From Natronogracilivirga saccharolytica (GTDB lineage: Bacteria > Bacteroidota > Rhodothermia > Balneolales > Natronogracilivirgulaceae), in assembly GCF_017921895.1 (NCBI RefSeq), contig NZ_JAFIDN010000002.1:124001-188000 (forward strand): a stretch of DNA of 64,000 nucleotides, given 5' to 3'. The notes under the pieces are model-generated. The model saw nothing but the letters and a program-made list of their open reading frames with translations, made no database searches and was not told where the DNA came from. Positions 16,692 to 25,440 of the stretch are shown piece after piece. How positions within the stretch are numbered: the stretch's first letter is position 1; each line of letters opens with the position of its first letter. The position numbers and the translations under genes were made by a program.

Positions 16692-18484
16692 TATTTGCTG
16701 TTGAATGCATAAAAGAGAACGCCAAGGGCAAAGAGACCGGCCCACAACGGCCATGGCCCTCCCTGCACAACAGCAAGGGTCCCTCCGAGAACGCAGGAAC
16801 CACTGAGAATGCTGCTGTTCAGTCCCTGAATAGGATCGGGCTTCGGACTGCGGTCTGTAACGGTTTCTTCAAGGTAGTTGAGCGTGTCTGAAGTTATGCG
16901 GGGTAATCGCATCAGTGCATCAACAAGTTCCGGTGTCCCCCTCCAGATTTCCCGGGCAATGCTGGCAGGATGAAACTGATCCTGAAAGATGTTTATGGCA
17001 TGTTTTCTGGACACGGACGGAATGTCAATCCTGGGATCCAGCATTTTTCCAACACCTTCATAAGTAACAAGCGCTTTGGTCATTAAAGTCATTTCCACAG
17101 GAAAGAAAACACGGTGACGCGCACCAACCGCCAGTGAATTGATAATAAGCTCACCAATACTGAAATCACCAATTGAAGAGTGCTGATAGAATTTTCTAAG
17201 CAGGTCGGACACGGATCTTCGAAAGCCGTGAGGATCGCCGTTTTTTCCAATCCGGGCCATGGCTGTCAGATTGCGGGTTGCGCCCTCAATGTCACCTGAA
17301 ACCAGGGCATGAAAGTAATACAGCATACGTCTTCGGGTGGTTTCCTCGAATCTGCCGACCATACCGAGATCTATAAAGCCGATCTTGTCATTTTTCATAA
17401 TGAGCAAATTGCCCGGATGCAAATCAGCGTGAAAAAAACCATCCTTATACAGCATACGGATAATTGCTTCAGCTCCCCGGTCAATGATCTTGCTTTTGCG
17501 TTCGGCTTTGATATCACGGGAAGCAAACATGTCCGGTTTTTCACCATCCATAAATTCCATGCACAGTACATCCCTGCTGCTATAGTCGCGGAAAATTTTC
17601 GGAAACAGAATATGCGGATGGTCATGAAAGTTTGCACTGAACACTTCGGCATTGTCCGCTTCATTCTCCAGATCCACCTCCCTGATGGTATAGGAACAAA
17701 ACTCGTTAATCAGCCTTTTGGGCTGGTATTGCGGGATTGTCCAGTGAAGAAAATGACCGAGCCATTTCAGCAGGATAATATCCGTTTCAACGGTGTCACG
17801 GATGCCGGGCTTTATCACTTTCAGCGCGACGACTTTGCCATCCAAAGTCACAGCCCTGTGGGTTTGGCCTATAGATGCCGAACCCAGGGGTTTTTCATCG
17901 ACAGTTATAAAAATGCTGTTTATATCATCCCCAAGATTCTTCTCAATGATTTCACGGATATTTTGAAACGGGACTTCGGGCAGGTTGTAAAGCAGTTTTT
18001 TCAGCTCATTGGTAATAATCCTGGGAAGAATATCCTCCCTGAGAGAAAGAATCTGGCCAAGTTTGATGTAGGTAGGTCCAAGAAGTTCAAGTCTTCGGCG
18101 CAGCTGCAGCGGAAACGGCAGATTTCGTAATTCCCGTTTTACGAAAGGCCTGACCAAAAAGGCAAGGAACCGGGAGGGAAAGGAACGAAGCCCTTTTTTT
18201 CTTTCACGGGACAGCGAAGCCACATAGGCGATGATTCCCCCCATAAACAGTCCCGTAACATGGCGGTGAATTTGAAAAAAACGGCGCACTACTCCCTTGT
18301 AGGGAGCCAGCGGATCAAAATTTTTTGTGCGCCTTGCTTCCTTCGTTACTGTCTCTTCCGGTTCGGAAAGCGGATCGGTTCTTGAATTGTCCCGGGAATC
18401 GTCAGTGGTCATCCGGATATCATCATTTCTGGAGTATTGGGAAGTAAGATACGCCGAACTCAGCAAATACAAACTAAAGATCAA
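16691..18484 (-). CDS. ABC1/UbiB-type atypical protein kinase-like protein
   Basis: A 597-aa protein of the ABC1 (AarF/UbiB/ADCK) family, atypical kinases with ATPase activity tied to isoprenoid quinone or lipid metabolism. Seen are the invariant KxGQ helix (LGPTYIKLGQILSLRED), the ASIGQ-type nucleotide loop (PLGSASIGQTHRA), VALKVIKPG, the catalytic FFHADLHPGN and the metal-binding IGFIDLGMVGR. The C-terminus has a hydrophobic membrane segment (LWAGLFALGVLFYAF). ATG starts at 18484 or 18412 (MTTDDSRD) are both possible; the first 24 residues of the longer form are weakly supported. It is coupled to the downstream acyltransferase, suggesting a shared membrane-lipid role. Confidence 0.85.
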   Translation of the reverse strand: MIFSLYLLSSAYLTSQYSRNDDIRMTTDDSRDNSRTDPLSEPEETVTKEARRTKNFDPLAPYKGVVRRFFQIHRHVTGLFMGGIIAYVASLSRERKKGLRSFPSRFLAFLVRPFVKRELRNLPFPLQLRRRLELLGPTYIKLGQILSLREDILPRIITNELKKLLYNLPEVPFQNIREIIEKNLGDDINSIFITVDEKPLGSASIGQTHRAVTLDGKVVALKVIKPGIRDTVETDIILLKWLGHFLHWTIPQYQPKRLINEFCSYTIREVDLENEADNAEVFSANFHDHPHILFPKIFRDYSSRDVLCMEFMDGEKPDMFASRDIKAERKSKIIDRGAEAIIRMLYKDGFFHADLHPGNLLIMKNDKIGFIDLGMVGRFEETTRRRMLYYFHALVSGDIEGATRNLTAMARIGKNGDPHGFRRSVSDLLRKFYQHSSIGDFSIGELIINSLAVGARHRVFFPVEMTLMTKALVTYEGVGKMLDPRIDIPSVSRKHAINIFQDQFHPASIAREIWRGTPELVDALMRLPRITSDTLNYLEETVTDRSPKPDPIQGLNSSILSGSCVLGGTLAVVQGGPWPLWAGLFALGVLFYAFNSK

Positions 18485-18697
18485 AATATTTCAGGCTCTT
18501 TTGACATGCAATTGCCTGCAAGGCGGTTATTGACGGACAGATAATCAGAGTCACAAAAAGAGTCAGCACATAAGGAATGGATGATAATGCTCTGTGAAAA
18601 TAATAGGCGCAGAATATTGACTTAGATGGCTACTATCATCAATTTAGATCACAGCATCACATACCTTATTCAATTTATCCTCCAATTTATCTGAAAA

Positions 18698-19237
18698 ATG
18701 TCTGTCAAAAGAGAAGCTGAACAGACCAACCCTCAGCGGTATGCTCTCTGGCTGAAGCCGGAAAACGAGGTGTACGGCGTTCTGAAACGTATAATTGACG
18801 ATCTTGCAAGCGAATACAACGCCCCGGCTTTTGAACCTCATATCACGGTGGCCGGAAGCATAGACCGGCCGGAAGCGGAGCTGAAAGATCTTGTAACAGA
18901 TCTGGCCAGAGAGAGTGAACCAATGACACTGCACCTGAAAGAGACGGATTTCCGGGATTCACTGTACCGTGCCCTTTTTGTGCACATTGCTCCGAATGAT
19001 ACCCTTCTCTCCCTTCGGGAACGATGTCTTACCCGTCTGAAGAAAGAACATGAGCCGTACATGCCCCATGTCAGTCTGATGTATAAAGAGATGGAGGCCG
19101 ACCGGAAAAAAGAGATTATTGAACGCGTGGGAGAACGTTTTGATCTGGTGTTTATCCCGGACAAATTGTATCTGGTTCGGACTGTCGGCGGGCCCGGAAC
19201 CTGGAAGGAAATTATGCATGCTTCATTGAAGAGTTGA
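18698..19237 (+). CDS. 2H phosphoesterase (LigT/CPDase-like)
   Basis: A 179-aa protein with the two diagnostic H-x-[ST] motifs of 2H phosphoesterases: PHITVAGSI near residue 48 and PHVSLMYKE near residue 124. These enzymes act on 2',3'-cyclic phosphates or 2'-5' linkages in RNA or nucleotides. The length fits the compact CPDase-like group. Both His are intact, so activity is expected, but the substrate cannot be assigned. It stands alone between the UbiB-like kinase (divergent) and glutamate dehydrogenase. Confidence 0.85.
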   Translation: MSVKREAEQTNPQRYALWLKPENEVYGVLKRIIDDLASEYNAPAFEPHITVAGSIDRPEAELKDLVTDLARESEPMTLHLKETDFRDSLYRALFVHIAPNDTLLSLRERCLTRLKKEHEPYMPHVSLMYKEMEADRKKEIIERVGERFDLVFIPDKLYLVRTVGGPGTWKEIMHASLKS

Positions 19238-19255
19238 GTTTTATATGATTTTTAT

Positions 19256-19337
19256 AATTATTGATAAATAATGTTACATTGAAGTGGTTGGCTCACAAAT
19301 AATTCCTTTTTTACTTATTCATTAAATTATTGATAAA
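19256..19337. repeat. Perfect 13-bp direct repeat upstream of glutamate dehydrogenase
   Basis: AATTATTGATAAA occurs at 19256..19268 and again at 19325..19337, 69 bp apart. The second copy ends 9 bp before the dehydrogenase ATG. The region is AT-rich, so chance is possible. The pair could be operators for the regulator of the downstream gene. Confidence 0.4.
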
Positions 19338-19346
19338 CTATTGGTT

Positions 19347-20750
19347 ATGGCCCCATTTAAATTTTTCAAACAGGTAAACAAGAATTTTGACAAAGCGGCT
19401 GAATTTTTGAGTGTTGACAAGGGGATGCTCAATCAGATCAAGGCTTGCAACAGTACTTATCATGTGACGTTCCCGCTTCGCCGGGATGACGGCACCGTGG
19501 AGGTGATTCACGCCTGGAGGTCGGCACACAGCTCCCATAAAGCACCGACAAAAGGAGGTATCCGTTACGCCATGGAGGTTAACGAGGATGAGGTTAACGC
19601 CCTGGCAGCCCTTATGACCTACAAATGTGCCGTTGTTTCGGTGCCCTTCGGCGGAGCCAAGGGTGGTGTGAAAATTGACCGGTCGAAGTACTCTGAAGCG
19701 GAAATAGAGCGCATCACGCGCCGGTTTACCTTTGAGTTGATAAAAAAGAACTTTCTCGGTCCCGGTGTTGATGTACCTGCTCCTGACTACGGCACCAGCG
19801 AACGGGAGATGGCCTGGATTCTGGACACTTATCGAAGTATGGTCAGTTCTTTGGACAGTGATGGTTGTGTTACGGGAAAACCGATTCACCAAAGCGGTAT
19901 CAGCGGACGAACCGAAGCAACCGGACGGGGAGTATTTTTCGGATTGCGGGAGGCCTGCAACGTTAAGGGAGACATGGATAAACTTGGACTTTCAACCGGC
20001 CTGGAGGGCAAGCGGGTAATTGTCCAGGGTCTTGGCAATGTCGGATATTATGCGGCAAAATTTTTGCGACAGGAAGGAGCTCTGATAACCGGTGTGGCCG
20101 AGGCACATGGCGGCATCCTGGATGAAAAGGGTATCGACATTGAAAAGCTCAAAAACCATATCACCGAGACCGGATCCATAGCCAATTATCCGGAGGGCAC
20201 CTTTATTGACCAGTCCCATAAACTTCTTGAAGAGCATTGTGATATTCTGATACCGGCCGCGCTTGAAAATCAGATCAATTCCGGAAATGCGGCTAATATA
20301 AAGGCAAAAATTATCGGTGAGGCGGCAAACGGCCCGCTAACCAGCGATGCCGATCAGATTCTTCAACAAAAATCCGTGCTGATTGTCCCCGATATCTATC
20401 TCAATGCCGGGGGTGTGACGGTATCCTATTTTGAGTGGATCAAAAACCTATCGCATATCCGGTTTGGCCGGATGGACCGCAGGTACGAAGAAAACGCCAT
20501 GGGCAGACTACTCAATGCCATTGAGGGACTGACAGGGACAGCATTCAAACCTGAGGATGTGAAGAAAATCGGGAAAGGACCGGAAGAATGGGATATTGTT
20601 GACTCCGGTCTGGAAGACACGATGGTCCTGGCATATCATATGCTGCACCAAAATGCGCGTTCATATGACACGGATCTGAGAACAGCGGCATATATCAGCG
20701 CAATTAAGAAGATTGCCCTGTCCTATCAGCAGCTCGGTATCTTTCCTTAA
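19347..20750 (+). CDS. gdhA: Glutamate dehydrogenase (Glu/Leu/Phe/Val dehydrogenase family)
   Basis: Oxidatively deaminates glutamate to 2-oxoglutarate, or the reverse, linking carbon and nitrogen metabolism. The 467-aa protein has the substrate loop [14 protein letters not shown], the catalytic Lys region [43 protein letters not shown] and the Rossmann loop [16 protein letters not shown]. The C-terminal segment has a family-typical insertion ([21 protein letters not shown]). The start is the ATG at 19347; a TTG six bases upstream is also in frame. Cofactor preference is not readable with confidence. A short winged-helix regulator gene lies convergent 9 bp beyond the stop. Confidence 0.93.
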   Translation: MAPFKFFKQVNKNFDKAAEFLSVDKGMLNQIKACNSTYHVTFPLRRDDGTVEVIHAWRSAHSSHKAPTKGGIRYAMEVNEDEVNALAALMTYKCAVVSVPFGGAKGGVKIDRSKYSEAEIERITRRFTFELIKKNFLGPGVDVPAPDYGTSEREMAWILDTYRSMVSSLDSDGCVTGKPIHQSGISGRTEATGRGVFFGLREACNVKGDMDKLGLSTGLEGKRVIVQGLGNVGYYAAKFLRQEGALITGVAEAHGGILDEKGIDIEKLKNHITETGSIANYPEGTFIDQSHKLLEEHCDILIPAALENQINSGNAANIKAKIIGEAANGPLTSDADQILQQKSVLIVPDIYLNAGGVTVSYFEWIKNLSHIRFGRMDRRYEENAMGRLLNAIEGLTGTAFKPEDVKKIGKGPEEWDIVDSGLEDTMVLAYHMLHQNARSYDTDLRTAAYISAIKKIALSYQQLGIFP

Positions 20751-20759
20751 GCGGACAGA

Positions 20760-21065
20760 TCAGCCGATAAACGGCTCGATGTCCATGATGTACCGTGCAA
20801 ATGCCGTCAGGCCTTTTTCCGTGACAGAATATCTTGACTCCGTCTTGTTACCCTCAGTAATTTTTTCTACCTGAATGTACCCGGCTTCTTCAAGTCTGGA
20901 CAGATGCGTACTCAGGTTGCCATCGGTTGCGTTGACAGATTTCTTGAGTTCGTTGAAACTCAGGTCATCAACCCGGGTAAGTACGGACATCAGGGCAAGG
21001 CGTATCCTCGAATGGATCAGATTGTCCAGTTTGCGGTAATCCAGGTATATCGGTTCTGATGCCAT
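20760..21065 (-). CDS. Small winged-helix transcriptional regulator
   Basis: A 101-aa single-domain winged-helix protein of the type that combines ArsR/MarR-like features (HTH_34-like): IHSRIRLALMSVLTRVDDLSFNELKKSVNATDGNLSTHLSRLEEAGYIQVEK, where helix 3 is DGNLSTHLSRLEEAG. The wing is EGNKTESRYSVTEKG. There are no Cys clusters, so metal sensing is not indicated. These proteins commonly act as homodimeric repressors. Its convergent position next to gdhA suggests but does not show a link. Target unknown. Confidence 0.8.
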   Translation of the reverse strand: MASEPIYLDYRKLDNLIHSRIRLALMSVLTRVDDLSFNELKKSVNATDGNLSTHLSRLEEAGYIQVEKITEGNKTESRYSVTEKGLTAFARYIMDIEPFIG

Positions 21066-21208
21066 TACCAGTGGATTTTTATGATGATCAGCTTATGTTG
21101 GTTTTATGCAGACCGGAATCCTATATTCTGCATTTATGACAGTATAAACAATTTGCCAAAATTCTGTTGTACGTTGGAGTTAAAAATTCAAAGTAATCGA
21201 AAACCGGA

Positions 21209-21925
21209 GTGAAATCACAAAAAGAAGCAAGCGGACGGAAAGCCGCCAAATCCGGCAAAAAACCGCCTCTGCCCCGGAAAACACCGGATCAGAAAAAAAG
21301 AGCACAGAAACTGCTGTCTGAACTGTATCAGCACTATCCAAATCCGCATTGTGCACTGAATTTTACCAGCCCCTTTGAGTTGCTTGTAGCGACTATTTTG
21401 AGTGCACAGTGCACCGATGTACGTGTTAACATAGTCACGGAAGATCTTTTCAGGATGTGGCCTGAACCGAAGGATATAGCCGAAGCGCCGATTCAGGAAA
21501 TCGAGGAAGCCATCCGGACCACCGGATTTTACAGAAACAAAGCTAAATCAATCAAGGAATCAGCAAAAAAGATAGTCGAAGAGTTCGGGGGCGATGTTCC
21601 GCAAACCATGGATGAGCTGCTTTCGCTGAGGGGGGCCGCCCGCAAAACGGCAAATGTTGTTCTCGGCAATGCATTTGGCATTAACGAAGGAGTTGTCGTG
21701 GATACGCATGTGAAGCGTCTTGCCAACCGGTTCGGACTAACCCGCCATCAGGATCCGGTCAAAATTGAGCGCGATTTGATGGCTTTGTTTCCAAAAGAGG
21801 AATGGACAAATTTATCTCACCTGCTGATTGCACACGGAAGAGCTGTATGCAAGGCACGCTTTGCAGAAAATCCGGATCATCCCGTATGCAATACTTATGG
21901 CATTAACTGTATTTGTAATAAATAA
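21209..21925 (+). CDS. nth: Endonuclease III-like DNA glycosylase with non-canonical cysteine loop
   Basis: Base-excision repair glycosylase/AP lyase removing oxidised pyrimidines. The 238-aa protein starts at GTG 21209 with a basic tail (residues 1-30). The core has the family motifs FTSPFELLVATILSAQCTD, RTTGFYRNKAKSIKE, the helix-hairpin-helix with catalytic Lys (LRGAARKTANVVLGNAFG) and the catalytic Asp (VVVDTHVKRLANR). Two departures are seen. The hairpin reads LRGAARKTA where LPGVGRKTA is normal. The C-terminal cysteines are spaced C-x12-C-x6-C-x-C instead of the usual C-x6-C-x2-C-x5-C that binds the 4Fe-4S cluster. The enzyme is still likely active because Lys and Asp are kept. Confidence 0.9.
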   Translation: MKSQKEASGRKAAKSGKKPPLPRKTPDQKKRAQKLLSELYQHYPNPHCALNFTSPFELLVATILSAQCTDVRVNIVTEDLFRMWPEPKDIAEAPIQEIEEAIRTTGFYRNKAKSIKESAKKIVEEFGGDVPQTMDELLSLRGAARKTANVVLGNAFGINEGVVVDTHVKRLANRFGLTRHQDPVKIERDLMALFPKEEWTNLSHLLIAHGRAVCKARFAENPDHPVCNTYGINCICNK

Positions 21926-21936
21926 CCCTGAAACGG

Positions 21937-23241
21937 ATGGATAACCAAAACCTGGATTCCCGACAGAAAGAGCTTCTTGTATCCCGGACAGATATGAATC
22001 TTCCTCCTATACGATCCGATGTGGAAATGATTCCGGTTACACATGAGAACAATGAGCTGATTTATTTCCATGACCCGCAGGGATATATGGTAAATCCATT
22101 TGTACTGGACCGTCAGATAGCCGCACTGCTTCCCCTTCTCAATGGCAACTATTCGATTGATGAGATCCTCACCGAGCTTAAACGCTACGGAAGCGATGTT
22201 GACAAGGATCAGCTGCTTGCTTTTATAAGGCAGCTGGATGAGGCGAGGCTGCTGCTCTCGCCCTGGTTCCGGTTTTACAAAACCGAAACGGAAAAAAAGT
22301 TTGAACAGGCGGATGTCAGACCTGCGGTTTGCACCGGAAATTCCTATCCGGCCGGAGAGGAAGAACTTAAAGATTTTTTGAAGAACGCATTTGAAAAATT
22401 CTCAAAAACCGAATTACAAAGAGGCGGCAACGGCGAAGATACCGGAAGCAATGAGAACAGGATCAAGGCATTATTTGCGCCGCACATAGATCCGAGGGTG
22501 GGGATGATGTCTTATGTTCCTGCCTTTGAGCCACTTAAGGAAATTTCACCACGCCGTATTGTGATGCTTGCCACCTCTCATTATGCCGGAATGCACTATC
22601 CGCTTTATGACGGAAAGCCCTTTATAGCAACAAGAAAAGCGTTCGAAACACCTCTGGGCAGGGTTGATGCAGATAACGAGGCCATGGACATTCTTGAAAA
22701 GCACTCCGAGGCAACCGGATGTTCGTTCAGTGACCGGGCTCACAGAAATGAGCACAGCATAGAGCTCCATCTGATTTTCCTGCAATACCTTTGGTCACAT
22801 TCTTTTGAGATTGTCCCGCTGCTGGTGGACTCCTTTGAAGAGCTTTACTATAAGCCGGATGGCGATACGGGCAAAAAAGTTGACAATATGGCGGCGCTTC
22901 TGGCAGAACAATTTGACGATGATGACACATTGTTTCTGATATCCGGAGACTTGTCACATATCGGCAAGAAATTCGGAGACAGCGAACCGGCCTCAGGGCT
23001 GTTCGACAAGGTCAGGCAATTTGACAGGCATTTTCTGGACCATGCCTGCAATGCCGAAAAAGAGAAACTGCTCAGGCTGGTTGGCGAAGACTATGATCCG
23101 TACCGTATTTGCGGTTTTCCTCCATTATACACCGCACTATCGTCACTTCAGGGAATAAAGGGGGAAAAAACGAGCTATGAACTATGGGATGAACGGGAGC
23201 GTGACAGTGCAGTTACATTCGGGTCAGTGTTGTACCGGTAG
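21937..23241 (+). CDS. Memo-like (AmmeMemoRadiSam protein B family) protein with N-terminal PqqD-like domain
   Basis: A 434-aa protein. The C-terminal two thirds (from about residue 130) is a Memo domain: CTGNSYPAGEEELKDFL, LFAPHIDPRVGMMSY, VMLATSHYAGMHYPLY, RNEHSIELHLIFLQYLW and LISGDLSHIGKKFGD, with the His residues of the metal site. Memo proteins bind metal, and eukaryotic Memo1 handles copper; a bacterial enzymatic role is unclear. Residues about 40-115 (FVLDRQIAALLPLLNGNYSIDEILTELKR, LLAFIRQLDEARLL) look like a PqqD-like winged helix. No AMMECR1 or radical-SAM partner gene is adjacent. It follows nth by 11 bp, so it may be cotranscribed. Confidence 0.78.
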   Translation: MDNQNLDSRQKELLVSRTDMNLPPIRSDVEMIPVTHENNELIYFHDPQGYMVNPFVLDRQIAALLPLLNGNYSIDEILTELKRYGSDVDKDQLLAFIRQLDEARLLLSPWFRFYKTETEKKFEQADVRPAVCTGNSYPAGEEELKDFLKNAFEKFSKTELQRGGNGEDTGSNENRIKALFAPHIDPRVGMMSYVPAFEPLKEISPRRIVMLATSHYAGMHYPLYDGKPFIATRKAFETPLGRVDADNEAMDILEKHSEATGCSFSDRAHRNEHSIELHLIFLQYLWSHSFEIVPLLVDSFEELYYKPDGDTGKKVDNMAALLAEQFDDDDTLFLISGDLSHIGKKFGDSEPASGLFDKVRQFDRHFLDHACNAEKEKLLRLVGEDYDPYRICGFPPLYTALSSLQGIKGEKTSYELWDERERDSAVTFGSVLYR

Positions 23242-23262
23242 TCTTCCGGCTTCACGCATGCA

Positions 23263-23631
23263 TCAGGTGACTTCTGCAAGAGCCGAAACAAGGGTTTTTT
23301 TGCGGACAGGTTTACGGAAATAACCGTTCACCTTGTCATCTATGCCGAACCCGGCAAACTGCTGCTCATCAAGTCCGCTTACTACGAACACCGGTACGGA
23401 ACTGCAATCGGGCAGCTGCTTTATTTTCTGAACCAGTGTTGCTCCGTCTCCGTCGCCTTCAAGGTTCAGATCCAGTAGAATGACATCAACCTGCTCCGAT
23501 TCCAGAAACCGCAATGCTTCTTCAGCTGAATACGCCGGAATGAGTTCATATGGTTCATTTTTCAGAAATAATTTGAACAACGTCTGGTTAGACGGATCAT
23601 CTTCTATGATCAGCACTTTTTTACTGTCCAT
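23263..23631 (-). CDS. Stand-alone response-regulator receiver protein
   Basis: A 122-aa CheY-like receiver with no output domain. The acidic pair is EDD at residues 10-12, the phosphoacceptor is Asp54 in VILLDLNLEGDGD, the switch Ser is in VFVVSG, and the conserved Lys is in YFRKPV. It probably relays phosphate to, or competes for, a partner kinase not present in the window. It is the last gene of a minus-strand run lon, rluD-like, gldC, receiver. Confidence 0.9.
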   Translation of the reverse strand: MDSKKVLIIEDDPSNQTLFKLFLKNEPYELIPAYSAEEALRFLESEQVDVILLDLNLEGDGDGATLVQKIKQLPDCSSVPVFVVSGLDEQQFAGFGIDDKVNGYFRKPVRKKTLVSALAEVT

Positions 23632-23678
23632 ACCGCAAAAAAATAATTTTTAATGAGACCGGAGTTGGTTAAAAGGTA

Positions 23679-24014
23679 TCAGGAGTCCGGTTTTTCTGCA
23701 ATATCCATTTTTTCTGCGAAATAGGCGCAGAAATCTCGCATGTCACCGGCAATTCTTTCGTCGTCGATCGACCGCTCCAGTGTATCGGCCATTGTTTTGA
23801 GTGTTTCGTAAAAGAAAATCTTCATTTCATCCCTGCTCATGTCTTTGGTCCAGAGATCCAGGCGCAAAGTGTCTTTATTATTGTGATCCCACAAGCCCAT
23901 CAGCAGTGCCCGTACCGGCATGTCACGGATATTGGAATCATCGGCATTCCAGATAATTTTTTCAGGGACATTCTTGTCATCCAAAGATACGTTGATTTTG
24001 ATTTCTTTTTCCAT
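23679..24014 (-). CDS. gldC: GldC-like gliding motility protein
   Basis: A 111-aa soluble protein matching GldC: an N-terminal strand pattern EIKINVSLDDKNVPEKIIWNADDS followed by LLMGLWDHNNKDTLRLDLWTKDMSRDEMKIFFYETLKTMADT. In Bacteroidota GldC sits in the gldB/gldC gliding locus and is an accessory component, while many non-gliding relatives keep it. No gldB is visible here. Its presence is consistent with the type IX sorting signals elsewhere in the window. ATG at 24014; 47 bp separate it from the receiver gene. Confidence 0.82.
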   Translation of the reverse strand: MEKEIKINVSLDDKNVPEKIIWNADDSNIRDMPVRALLMGLWDHNNKDTLRLDLWTKDMSRDEMKIFFYETLKTMADTLERSIDDERIAGDMRDFCAYFAEKMDIAEKPDS

Positions 24015-24113
24015 AATTCTGGTACAACTGGCTTTTATGAGTGTTTTGACGATCTTTTCAGGATTATTAACAGCAGGAAAAATCTGTTTGAAGCGATGGT
24101 TTATTATAAAAAG

Positions 24114-25145
24114 TTATGAGCAATATTGATCAAGCTTTTCAATGACATTTCGCATGTCATCCGGTATTTCCGACTCAAACTGAAACCAGTCGCCGGATGC
24201 CGGATGCTCAAATCCGAGCGAACGTGCGTGAAGGCACTGCCGTCCCAGAACAGAGAAAATGTTCTGGAACATGGATTTCCGGCTGCCGGTATTCGGACCG
24301 TACCGAACAGCGTTTCCGCCGTAAACAGGATCTCCAAGCACAGGATGACCCATCCAGGAAAAATGAACCCGGATCTGATGGGTTCTGCCTGTTTCAAGAG
24401 CCACGTCGAGCATGGCCAGGTGATCGTACCGCTTCAGAACTTTGTAGTGGGTCACTGCGTTTTTGCCCTTGCCTTCCGCTACAACCGCCATTTTCTTTCT
24501 GTCTGAAGGGTCTCTTCCCAGAGGCTGGTCAATAACACCGGTATCCTTCTGAGGCAAACCCCAGACGACAGTCTGGTAGGTTCTTTCGACGGTCTTTTCG
24601 GCAAACTGTTTTGAAAGCTTGTGATGGGCGATGTCATTTTTGGCAACGACCAGCAAACCACTGGTATCCTTATCCAGGCGATGTACGATTCCGGGCCGCA
24701 GCTCACTATCCTCAGTGGTTTTGGAAAGCTTGCCGGCATGATGCATCAGTGCATTGACAAGTGTTCCGGTCCAGTTTCCGTAGGACGGATGGACAACCAT
24801 TCCTGCCGCTTTGTCGACAACAATCAGATCGTCATCTTCATGCACGATGGTAATTGGAATATCTTCTCCGGCAACTTCGGGAGGCGGGCTTTTTGGAATG
24901 ATGATGACGATTTCATCTCCGGGCTGAACGCGGTATGAGGCTTTTTCCAGCAATCCGTTTACACGGACCCAGCCCTGCCTTATCCCTTCCTGAACCTTGT
25001 TTCGGGTAGCATTCTGTATAAACTGGGTTATGTATTTATCAAGCCGGAGCTGCTCATGGTGTCCTTCCGGAACCAGCAGGTCATATCTTGTAAAATCATT
25101 CCGCTCTTCTTCTTCCAGAAAAGCCGGTTCTGTTTCGGTTGTCAT
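24114..25145 (-). CDS. RluA/RluD-type 23S rRNA pseudouridine synthase
   Basis: Isomerises uridine to pseudouridine, most likely in 23S rRNA. The 343-aa protein has an N-terminal S4 domain (LRLDKYITQFIQNATRNKVQEGIRQGWVRVNG), then the synthase domain with catalytic Asp in HRLDKDTSGLLVVAKND, and the closing motif ETGRTHQIRVHFSWMGHPVLGDPVYGG. The arrangement S4 plus RluD-like core suggests RluD (helix 69), but target sites cannot be proven by sequence. It is followed by gldC on the same strand. Confidence 0.92.
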   Translation of the reverse strand: MTTETEPAFLEEEERNDFTRYDLLVPEGHHEQLRLDKYITQFIQNATRNKVQEGIRQGWVRVNGLLEKASYRVQPGDEIVIIIPKSPPPEVAGEDIPITIVHEDDDLIVVDKAAGMVVHPSYGNWTGTLVNALMHHAGKLSKTTEDSELRPGIVHRLDKDTSGLLVVAKNDIAHHKLSKQFAEKTVERTYQTVVWGLPQKDTGVIDQPLGRDPSDRKKMAVVAEGKGKNAVTHYKVLKRYDHLAMLDVALETGRTHQIRVHFSWMGHPVLGDPVYGGNAVRYGPNTGSRKSMFQNIFSVLGRQCLHARSLGFEHPASGDWFQFESEIPDDMRNVIEKLDQYCS

Positions 25146-25440
25146 TTCCTGTTTTGTTCTGGTACTGTTGATGCCTGGATAAGTAACGGCTTCAGACGTG
25201 ATAAATGCATGTTGTCATGATATTTCACTTCGTGACCTTCGGTTCATTTGTCATTTTAAATCGGAAATTCTAAAAAAGATGAAAAAAAAGTGTAAGGATT
25301 ATCCGGCATCGTACTCTTATACACAACTATTACTGAGAGAATAACCCGGAATAGCAGTATATGTCCGACATATTCAGCTGTCAGTATTCAAGAACCGGGC
25401 ATTGGCAACATAAACGATGCCGGAGTGAGGATTCATTTCC

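Noticed and set aside
17309-18130. Open frame of 273 codons on the plus strand
   Set aside because: Antisense to the UbiB-like gene, with no start context or recognisable domain.
25146-25440. 295-bp gap between the pseudouridine synthase and lon genes
   Set aside because: An imperfect hairpin (25420..25451) overlaps the end of lon but has no T-run on the minus strand; nothing else could be supported.
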